From Paracoccaceae bacterium (GTDB lineage: Bacteria > Pseudomonadota > Alphaproteobacteria > Rhodobacterales > Rhodobacteraceae), in contig JAOGIM010000007.1 in the NCBI GenBank assembly GCA_028150825.1, forward strand, positions 21,460 through 85,459: a stretch of DNA of 64,000 nucleotides. The letters run 5' to 3'. Below are positions 57,659 to 64,000 of the stretch, piece after piece. A program made the position numbers and the translations under genes. The stretch's first letter is position 1. Each line of letters begins with the position of its first letter. Under the pieces are notes generated by a model that was not told the DNA's origin, ran no database searches, and saw only the letters and a program-made list of their open reading frames with translations.

Positions 57659-58117
57659 TTGCTGCCAGAAATCACACTCAAAGCACTGGTTGAAGGTGTT
57701 GGACATTTAGGATCTGCCTCCTCAGATAAGAAGCCCAGTCACACGGACCCTCTCGGGATATCTGTGGACGTAGAAAACGACTTGGTAACTTGTTTTGTCA
57801 TTAGATCTGCTGCCGAAAAGGTTATAACGGATCTAAATGACAGTGGTCGGGTAAGCTACTTTTTTGGCCTGGTGACACACGAAGCGTGGAATTTCAAAGG
57901 TCAGTTTTTAGGTGAGGTAGAGCTTAACGAAGAAGACCTCTCGAAATCTAAAAAGTTCCGTACGTCAATGTTGGAGATGATGGGATCAATGGGGTTACCC
58001 GAAGACGCCATAAAAAGCATGTTTGGGCGAGTTCCAGACGTTGGGTTACAGTTCAAAGTTGACCATATTTTCAAACAAACTCCTGGTCCAGAAGCGGGCC
58101 AAGAGCTTGAGTTTTGA
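57659..58117 (+). CDS. PPOX-fold (pyridoxamine 5'-phosphate oxidase-like) protein
   Basis: Probable small flavin- or heme-binding beta-barrel of the PPOX-like split-barrel superfamily. The 152-aa product reads LVEGVGHLGSASSDKKPSHT, then VEKVITDLNDSGRVSYFFG-type strands (here EKVITDLNDSGRVSYFFG), and a second half with FKGQFLGEVELNEEDL. There is no ATG near the start; TTG 57659 has GGAG six bases upstream and is the likely start, with TTG 57647 as alternative. A second PPOX-type gene follows after 20 bases, then a GAF-cyclase. Cofactor and substrate are unknown. Confidence 0.65.
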   Translation: MLPEITLKALVEGVGHLGSASSDKKPSHTDPLGISVDVENDLVTCFVIRSAAEKVITDLNDSGRVSYFFGLVTHEAWNFKGQFLGEVELNEEDLSKSKKFRTSMLEMMGSMGLPEDAIKSMFGRVPDVGLQFKVDHIFKQTPGPEAGQELEF

Positions 58118-58137
58118 TCTTTTTATAAGGAATAACC

Positions 58138-58527
58138 ATGATTACTGATGAGCATTTCCCCGCACTGCAAGGTATGTTTCCAAGCTGGATTACAACCTGT
58201 TCTGCGGCTGGCGAACCTAACACGTCCGTTATTTCCCAAATTTGGTATGTAGACGAAAATCATGTCGCTTTATCAAACCAGTTTTTCAACAAGACAAAGC
58301 GCAACATCGCTGAAAATCCTTTTGCTTATGCCAGTATCATTAACCCAAGCACGCTTGGGATGTTTAATTTAGAACTCGAGTTCCACCATACAGAGGCCGA
58401 AGGTGATTTGTTTGACGAGATGGAAATGAAACTTGAGGCCATTGCATCAATGAGCGGCATGTCGGGTATTTTCAGGCTTCTTGGAGCGGATGTCTACAAG
58501 TTAACCTCAATAAAAACATTTCGCTAA
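58138..58527 (+). CDS. Second PPOX-fold flavoprotein candidate
   Basis: 129-aa protein clearly of the PPOX-like FMN-binding split-barrel type: TTCSAAGEPNTSVISQIWYVDE, VALSNQFFNKTKRNIAENP, and the end SGIFRLLGADVYKLTSI. The NQFFNKTKRN segment resembles the signature of PPOX modules joined to GAF signalling domains (my recollection of the family, to be checked). AAGGA precedes the ATG. It sits between the first PPOX gene and the GAF-cyclase (87-base gap), as if supplying a separate sensor part to the cyclase. Confidence 0.8.
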   Translation: MITDEHFPALQGMFPSWITTCSAAGEPNTSVISQIWYVDENHVALSNQFFNKTKRNIAENPFAYASIINPSTLGMFNLELEFHHTEAEGDLFDEMEMKLEAIASMSGMSGIFRLLGADVYKLTSIKTFR

Positions 58528-58614
58528 AGTGTTTATCATAAGATCTGGATAGACGATGTTTATTGCTCGAATATACATCTCTGAGCCTATGGTGAACATA
58601 TAATCCTTTCACGA

Positions 58615-60123
58615 ATGTATCAAAAAATGACAAATTCTGAGAAAAACCAGCCAGATAAAACAATGCAACTTCTTGAACGCAAAACCAAGGAAGTTGATAT
58701 TATTCAGCAAGTCTCTACAGAAATTAATAAGACCCTAGATCTTGCGGTTATCGGAAAGTCGATGCTTCTGGCGATGGACGAGTATTTTGGCTTTCAACAT
58801 TCGATGATTTTATTGATGGATAATGAAAACCAATCGCTGAGTGTTTTGTCGACCCACGGCTATGACGATAAGGGAATCGGCGCCAAAGTTGCCGTTGGAA
58901 TGGGTGTAATTGGCATGGTTGCAAAGCGCAAAAAACTGATGCGCATGGCCAATATGGGTATGCAACGCAGTTATATGCAGGCAATCAGACAGCAGGTAAC
59001 TGAGACAGATGAAACAAGACTACAAGAAGAAGAAGATTTGCCTGGGCTTCCAGATGTTGAAAGTCAAGTCGCCATTCCAATGCTTTTGGAAGAAGAATTA
59101 GTCGGTGTGTTTTCCTTTGAAAGCAAGCAGGTCAATATTTTCGACAAAGCAGATGAATTTTTGATTGGGATTTTGGCCAACCAAGCCGCGAGCGCGTTAC
59201 AAAATGCACGACTTTTTCAACGCGAACAACAACGCCTTAGCGAACTTAACCAAGCACATTCGGATCTTGCTGATCTGAATGCAAATCTGGAAAAAAAGGT
59301 CGAAGAACGAACAGCTGAATTGGTCTCACTTTCGACTAAACTGGCAAAATATTTTTCACCACAAGTTTACGATTCAATCTTTTCGGGCGAACTTGACGTC
59401 ACAATCCAAACTCGAAGAAAGCCTCTGACTGTGTTTTTCTCAGATCTACAGGGGTTTACAGAACTGACCGAGCGTTTGGAACCAGAGGTTCTTACCGAAA
59501 TGCTGACCCAGTATTTAACCGAGATGTCAAATATAGCGATCCGGTGGGGCGGAACGATTGATAAATTTATCGGTGATGCAATCATGGTATTCTTTGGAGA
59601 TCCAGTCAGCCGGGGACAACACGAAGACGCTATTGCCTGTGTTTCGATGGCCTTGGAAATGCTGGACAAACTCGAAGCCATTCGGCACCATTGGAGGGAT
59701 CGTGGTTTGGCAAGCACGCTGAATGCGCGGATGGGTATTCACACTGGAGCATGCACAGTGGGAAACTTTGGATCTGAAGATCGGTTGGACTACACTATTA
59801 TTGGGCGCGGCGTAAATCTGGCATCGCGGCTTGAATCAAACTCAGAGCCAAATAAAATTTTGATCTCCGAAGATACCTACTTGCTCATAAAAAGCCATAT
59901 CATCTGTGAAAAACGTGAACCAATTTTGGTAAAGGGTATTTCCTATCCTGTCCAGACTTACGAAGTTGTTAGCTTGATCGACCAAGATGCACGCAAGGCA
60001 AGATCGATAGAAAAGTCCATGCCCGGCCTGTCACTATCGTTTGATCCATCAGAATTAGAAGACAACGATACCGCTATAAAATTAGTTGCCGACGTAATGA
60101 AACGGCTGACTGCTCCGAAATAA
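58615..60123 (+). CDS. GAF domain-containing class III adenylate/guanylate cyclase
   Basis: 502-aa signalling enzyme making cAMP (or cGMP). A GAF domain occupies about residues 30-200 (IIQQVSTEINKTLDL, ending at NQAASALQNARLFQREQQRL). A coiled-coil linker follows (to about 250), and the class III catalytic domain is about 270-455. Both metal aspartates are present: FFSDLQGFTEL and GDAIMVFFGDP. The base-recognition Lys (GTIDKFIGDA) and the polar residue in LDYTIIGRGVNLASRLES suggest ATP as substrate. There are no membrane segments. Starts at ATG 58615 or 58627. The preceding PPOX genes and the convergent flavodoxin suggest a flavin/redox signal, which is an inference. Confidence 0.9.
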   Translation: MYQKMTNSEKNQPDKTMQLLERKTKEVDIIQQVSTEINKTLDLAVIGKSMLLAMDEYFGFQHSMILLMDNENQSLSVLSTHGYDDKGIGAKVAVGMGVIGMVAKRKKLMRMANMGMQRSYMQAIRQQVTETDETRLQEEEDLPGLPDVESQVAIPMLLEEELVGVFSFESKQVNIFDKADEFLIGILANQAASALQNARLFQREQQRLSELNQAHSDLADLNANLEKKVEERTAELVSLSTKLAKYFSPQVYDSIFSGELDVTIQTRRKPLTVFFSDLQGFTELTERLEPEVLTEMLTQYLTEMSNIAIRWGGTIDKFIGDAIMVFFGDPVSRGQHEDAIACVSMALEMLDKLEAIRHHWRDRGLASTLNARMGIHTGACTVGNFGSEDRLDYTIIGRGVNLASRLESNSEPNKILISEDTYLLIKSHIICEKREPILVKGISYPVQTYEVVSLIDQDARKARSIEKSMPGLSLSFDPSELEDNDTAIKLVADVMKRLTAPK

Positions 60124-60176
60124 GGATAACCGATCCAACCAAATGCTGAAGGCAATTTGCACATTTTGGGACAATG

Positions 60177-60614
60177 CTAAAATCCAAGGTTTTCGATTGC
60201 AGTTTCGGCCCATTCATCTGCACCTACAATGTCGCGGTCACAATCCTGTCTGTCAGCTACACGTTTAGCCCCCAATTCTGACATCCGCACATCAACCTTT
60301 TTGCCCGCACCACAAAAGTTGAAATACGAGCGATCCCCCAAAGCACATACGCTATATTCAAGTCCTTCAAGATTTATATTTGTCTGGCTTAGGACATCCC
60401 AAAAATCTTCGCCCATCATTGGCAAATCACCGTCTCCAGTCGAACTTGTAACAACTAGAACCTTTGTCATGTCTTGCAAGTCTTCCATTGATACATCGTT
60501 CATTTCAAATTGCTCAGCATCTATGCCCTGTTCTGATGCACGCAAATATATATTGTCAGCGACATCAACCGCATTGCCCATTTCCGATGCATATAAAATA
60601 TTAAGCTTAGCCAT
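60177..60614 (-). CDS. Flavodoxin-like protein
   Basis: 145-aa FMN-binding flavodoxin fold. The phosphate loop is LYASEMGNAVDVADN, a second flavin loop is VVTSSTGDGDLPMMGE, and the third is VCALGDRSYFNFCGAGKKVD. These resemble flavodoxins of the cytochrome-P450/sulfite-reductase flavoprotein type (GDRSY) more than classic short-chain flavodoxins. It is convergent with the GAF-cyclase (53-base gap). It could serve as an electron carrier to the neighbouring flavoproteins, but the partners are unknown. Confidence 0.88.
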   Translation of the reverse strand: MAKLNILYASEMGNAVDVADNIYLRASEQGIDAEQFEMNDVSMEDLQDMTKVLVVTSSTGDGDLPMMGEDFWDVLSQTNINLEGLEYSVCALGDRSYFNFCGAGKKVDVRMSELGAKRVADRQDCDRDIVGADEWAETAIENLGF

Positions 60615-61258
60615 CTTTATCCTTAGAAATAATTTTCAGTCTTTTTTCTCACACGCTGTTTGGCTGTATTACGAAACACGATAATGTGGCTCCATCCAAC
60701 CTATACACGAACTACCTGAAATGGAAGATTTGAAATCAACAAATCAAGATTTCTGTCATGTCTTTTAGGCCCAACTTAAAAATAAAAAAGCAATAATGGG
60801 TTGAAATTTTAATACGAGTATTCAAAAGAGTTTCTAAAGTGGCGTCGAAAGGATAGATAGGTTCACACCTAGATCTAAGGGGCTTTATAATACAAACACA
60901 AAAAATAAATGATTATCTAAAATTGAGCCAACAACCATTTTCGTTGATAAGAACGCAAAAAGGTTCATAACCTCAGTCATTATGGACGGAACAAAGGTAA
61001 GTATAGTTGTTTCCTCAGGCAATTTCGATCCAATTGATAGTGTTTCATACTTTTGATTCAAGTCCTGTAGGAACAGATATTGTGTAGTCATCATAATATA
61101 GACCAAATTTAAAAATAGGTTTGCAACATTACCCGTGACACATTGAACAAACCAGAAATAAAATAGGCTACCCTTATTTTGGATTTATCATCATAACATT
61201 TGAGGCTCCTGCACTTTTACAGCTTTTCAAAGACATTCAACTTTTGTAGGTTTTTAGT
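60615..61258. other. AT-rich gap with no supported gene
   Basis: 644 bases. A 73-codon minus-strand frame at 60885-61106 is hydrophobic but lacks a clear ribosome-binding site or family match. The flavodoxin promoter is expected at the left end. Confidence 0.4.
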
Positions 61259-61663
61259 ATGAGAGTAACTACAATTATTTTGACACTTATTTTAGCTGTT
61301 CCTCTGACAGCAAAGCTGACTTACGATTATCACGCACAAATTAAAGCGATTGTTGACCCTGAAAAGTTAGAGATCATAGCCTTCATCAAACTAAAAAATA
61401 ATTGTGGTGTGGCGCATAACGCCTTTGAGGTTTTGGACTTAGATACCGGTCTCAAAGTCCCGTTTACAGCTGGTGGAAGAGCCCGTATCGAGACCTTTGT
61501 TGATAATCCACTTAAGCTTCAAGTGAGCCAACGTTTCAATGCAGTCCATATCGACGAACTGCCAGAACTTGCTAAAGAAACTATGATGATGACTCTCGAC
61601 TGTAGTTCAGCAGGCAGCGTTCAAGATATGTTTAAATCCCTAAAGGACACGCTTGGGAATTAG
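61259..61663 (+). CDS. Small exported hypothetical protein
   Basis: 134-aa protein with a hydrophobic N-terminal signal (IILTLILAVPLTAKL, likely cleaved or anchored), so it should be periplasmic or membrane-tethered. The mature part has two cysteines (NNCGVAHN and TLDCSSAG) that could form a disulfide. No family recognised. The next gene, on the same strand 166 bases later, also encodes a small exported protein with cysteines. Confidence 0.65.
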   Translation: MRVTTIILTLILAVPLTAKLTYDYHAQIKAIVDPEKLEIIAFIKLKNNCGVAHNAFEVLDLDTGLKVPFTAGGRARIETFVDNPLKLQVSQRFNAVHIDELPELAKETMMMTLDCSSAGSVQDMFKSLKDTLGN

Positions 61664-61829
61664 CAATCAACAAACCAAACTTCTTCCCGCATGCTGCTAG
61701 AGCTAGGTTCCATAAGAAGATGTTGATCATTTGCAATTGTGGTTTTTATATGTGTATTGGCGTCGGGACTTCTTTTGCGTCTTCACTTTTTCAAAATGGC
61801 CCACCTAATCTACTCCAAGGATACGACTC

Positions 61830-62144
61830 ATGCGCATTATAATGACAGCTTTATTGATAATCTATTCTGCACAATCTGCTTTGGGGCAACCGCCATTATC
61901 GACGAAGGAAGCGATGGATATTTGCAACCGAGGCAGCGTTAACTGGATTTCTCTTTGTAACGGATTTATGCAAGCGGCAGCTGATTATGCAACTCTGACA
62001 AATTCTGCCTGCATACCGGAAGGGACGACCAAATCAGAGCTGGTAAAACTTTTTAAAGCTAATGTCGCAGGACAGCCCAGTGGTCAAGCTGCGTTGATAA
62101 GCGCTTTTACAATCATATCAAGCGAATTTCCATGTGAGGGCTAG
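61830..62144 (+). CDS. Exported Rap1a/Tai-like small protein
   Basis: 104-aa periplasmic protein: a signal peptide (MTALLIIYSAQSALG), then a cysteine pattern typical of the Rap1a/Tai family (MDICNRGSVNW, LCNGFMQAAADYA, SACIPEGTTKSELV, FPCEG). In some bacteria this family supplies immunity to type VI peptidoglycan amidase effectors, but many stand-alone members exist, and no effector gene is near. The role is inferred from the cysteine pattern only. Confidence 0.7.
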   Translation: MRIIMTALLIIYSAQSALGQPPLSTKEAMDICNRGSVNWISLCNGFMQAAADYATLTNSACIPEGTTKSELVKLFKANVAGQPSGQAALISAFTIISSEFPCEG

Positions 62145-62216
62145 AGTAACATACTGCTGAACCAAGCACTGGGAGAAGGTTTATAAACGGCAAACACAAG
62201 TTTAAACGAGGATCAT

Positions 62217-63182
62217 ATGAGCATAAAAACGGCTATAATTGGATGTGGCATCATGGGCAGACGAATGCTTGAGCAGATGAACAAGCATAAAGGTTATACT
62301 CCAGTTGCAGTTTGGGATCCAAACCTTGCGGCCTGCAAAGAGGCACAGAGATCTGTCCCTGAGATCACTATTGCTCGAGATGTACACTCAGCTATCCAAG
62401 CTGCGGATTTGGTATATCTTGCCTGCCCACCAGCCCCAAGAAAGGCGATTGCTCTCAGTGCTGCAGCAGCAGGAAAATCTGTATTTTTAGAAAAACCACT
62501 TGGTGTGGATATCGCAGACAGTGAGGATCTCGTCCTAAAGTTGACGTCTTTAGGTGTTCCGACAGCCGTAAATTTCACGCAAGCGTCAGGGACCGCGCTA
62601 AGTGAGGCATCACAGGCCGTACAAAACGGAGCACTTGGCGATCTAATTGGTGCGGATATTATCGTTACCTATCAAGCCTGGCCACGGGAATGGCAAGAGG
62701 CGGCTGACTGGCTTCGCCTGCGAGCAGAAGGCGGTATGACAAGAGAAGTTATTTCACATTTTTTATTTTTCTCAGAACGTATCTTGGGCCCAATTTCAGT
62801 AAAATGGGCCCATCCCTCCTATCCCCAGGGAACCGACCTTTGCGAAACGCACCTTCTTGCCCGACTGGAAACAGCAAAAGGCCAGCCTATTAGTATTATG
62901 GCTAGCGTTGGAGGCGCTCAGCCAGACCGTCAGGAACTAACGATCAAAGGAAAGACTAAAAGCAGGCGGATATCAGAATTTTATATTGATGCAGTCTCTG
63001 ATGGCGGCGACTTCTTGAATGTTGGTGAAATCCCCCAAGACCCCCGCTCAGTTAGCCTAATTGCACAATTGGACGACTTACTGCTTTGCATCAACAGACA
63101 GCCCCACAGATTGGCAACTCTACAAGAAGCACTGAGAGTGCAAAAACTAGTCGAAGCAATGTTACTAGGGCACGCAACTTAG
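62217..63182 (+). CDS. Gfo/Idh/MocA-family oxidoreductase
   Basis: 321-aa NAD(P)-dependent dehydrogenase. The Rossmann start is TAIIGCGIMGRRML, the acidic cofactor residue falls in VAVWDPN, and the conserved EKP motif is VFLEKPLGVDIADSE (about residue 90). The C-terminal domain has no transporter or sugar-binding neighbours to reveal a substrate. The family oxidises sugars, inositols or their derivatives; the substrate here is unknown. GAGG precedes the ATG. Confidence 0.87.
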   Translation: MSIKTAIIGCGIMGRRMLEQMNKHKGYTPVAVWDPNLAACKEAQRSVPEITIARDVHSAIQAADLVYLACPPAPRKAIALSAAAAGKSVFLEKPLGVDIADSEDLVLKLTSLGVPTAVNFTQASGTALSEASQAVQNGALGDLIGADIIVTYQAWPREWQEAADWLRLRAEGGMTREVISHFLFFSERILGPISVKWAHPSYPQGTDLCETHLLARLETAKGQPISIMASVGGAQPDRQELTIKGKTKSRRISEFYIDAVSDGGDFLNVGEIPQDPRSVSLIAQLDDLLLCINRQPHRLATLQEALRVQKLVEAMLLGHAT

Positions 63183-63602
63183 CCACTTTTTTCAATAAAC
63201 ATAGCAAGGCGAAGACAAGGCACGAGTTCAAACACGATAAAGAAAAGCTAATCGAAGACCTTCTCAAGAATTATCAAACATTTAAAAGACAAGATTGTAA
63301 TCGCAAAAAAGCAACACCAAAAAGTTACCAATGCAATTCAAAAACTGATGGAAGGTGACTAAATTTTTCCTTTGCCAGTGCAAAGTATAGTTTATTCATA
63401 GCCCAAGAAAATATTATTTTGACCAAATGAATTAAGATGGTTTATGTTTTAATCCAGAACGATTTTTTGTAGCGCTCACTCAAAAGGTCGTTAATCAATT
63501 AGGTTATGCAAGTGACGTTTTACATATCCATAGCCGACAGAAAATTTGGCAGTTAAGAACTCAAATCATAGAGCTGAGCAGAGCGAATGGAAAGGCAAGA
63601 TA
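63183..63602. other. AT-rich gap before the last gene
   Basis: 420 bases with no supported gene; the short plus-strand frame continuing from inside the oxidoreductase gene to 63358 is a shadow. The right end carries AAGG before the ATG at 63603. Confidence 0.4.
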
Positions 63603-63881
63603 ATGCTCAACATAAATCAAATTGATAGGGATACATTCCAAGTGGTTGTTAAAGGCGATACGACCACGCACCATATCGTAAAGGTCAGCGACCAAGTACA
63701 TTCCGAATTTACCTTTGATAAAATGTCTAAAGAACAATTTGTGAAAAAATCATTTTTATTCTTGCTCAAAAAGGAGACTAATGCGTGCATACAAGGTAAT
63801 TTCTATATTGAAGAGATCGAAAATTTCTTTCCTGAATTCAGAAATATCTACAAATTAGACTGGGTGAACATCGAAATTTGA
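63603..63881 (+). CDS. Conserved hypothetical 92-aa protein
   Basis: Small soluble protein starting MLNINQIDRDTFQVVVKG. A beta-rich N-terminal half follows (TTTHHIVKVSDQVHSEF), then a helical half with FVKKSFLFLLKKETNACI and an end similar to FFPEFRNIYKLDW. It resembles a widespread uncharacterised family with a beta part and an FLLxxE...FFPE end, found in actinobacteria and proteobacteria (from memory). ATG 63603 is preferred over an upstream start because of AAGG at the right distance. Confidence 0.6.
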   Translation: MLNINQIDRDTFQVVVKGDTTTHHIVKVSDQVHSEFTFDKMSKEQFVKKSFLFLLKKETNACIQGNFYIEEIENFFPEFRNIYKLDWVNIEI

Positions 63882-64000
63882 ACAACGTTCAACTTTCAAT
63901 TTAACATCCCAGTGGCACCGTGTCACAGTTTCTGAGAGTCTATAATTTCAAAGCTTAGTCTTTATTTTGCCTCCAACATTTTCTGCAATCATCGAGATCA

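Noticed and set aside
60885..61106. 73-codon hydrophobic minus-strand frame
   Set aside because: AT-rich sequence easily gives hydrophobic frames; no ribosome-binding site or homology seen.

Overview
The window is a chromosomal segment of an alphaproteobacterium, most likely a marine member of the Rhodobacterales/Rhodobacteraceae (inference). The evidence is gene order: recN-bamD-lpxC-ftsZ-ftsA-ftsQ-ddl-murB, yceD-rpmF-plsX-fabH-ihfA-merR-tRNA-Pro, argS-SPOR-nagZ-scpA-scpB, zwf-pgl-pgi, pdhA-pdhB-pdhC next to ftsB, class I fba and pgk, and rlmB-ribB-ribH-nusB. Base composition looks moderate (not computed). No phage, insertion sequence, CRISPR array or rRNA operon was found.

Layout. 1-9.6 kb (minus strand): repair, outer-membrane assembly, lipid A and division/cell-wall genes, cut at the left edge inside recN. 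10.2-13.3 kb (minus): Uup-type ABC-F ATPase, ornithine-lipid acyltransferase, BamE. 13.4-19.1 kb (plus): ribosomal protein L32, fatty acid/phospholipid initiation, IHF-alpha, a MerR-like regulator, tRNA-Pro(GGG) and a long dCTP deaminase. 19.4-25.9 kb (minus): condensin subunits, NagZ, SPOR protein, ArgS, dNTPase. 26.0-34.4 kb: ErpA, Xth, a dead EamA transporter, a flavin monooxygenase, DksA, and a MoxR ATPase / small membrane protein / VWA / M48 peptidase group. 34.4-38.2 kb (minus): zwf-pgl-pgi, the entry to hexose phosphate oxidation. 38.3-44.5 kb is a decayed stretch, with a radical SAM pseudogene, AnmK and TyrS as live islands, and a frameshifted DksA-like zinc-finger gene. 44.6-52 kb: CysE, pyruvate dehydrogenase E1alpha/E1beta/E2, FtsB, aldolase, PGK. 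52-57.3 kb: two cyclophilins, RlmB, RibB with a degenerate RibA domain, RibH, NusB, pterin dehydratase. 57.6-60.6 kb: two PPOX-fold flavoprotein candidates, a GAF-adenylate cyclase and a convergent flavodoxin. 60.6-64 kb: small exported proteins, a Gfo/Idh/MocA oxidoreductase and a conserved hypothetical protein.

How it fits together. The core blocks link division (FtsZ/A/Q/B), peptidoglycan synthesis and recycling (Ddl, MurB, NagZ, AnmK), outer-membrane assembly (BamD, BamE, LpxC, OlsB) and central carbon flow (Zwf-Pgl-Pgi, Fba, Pgk, PDH). Between them lie unusually long non-coding stretches carrying wrecked genes, so the lineage seems to be losing accessory functions. The most interesting possible new system is the flavoprotein/cyclase group at 57.6-60.6 kb, which could couple flavin or redox state to a cyclic nucleotide. 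That role is inferred from gene order and domains only.
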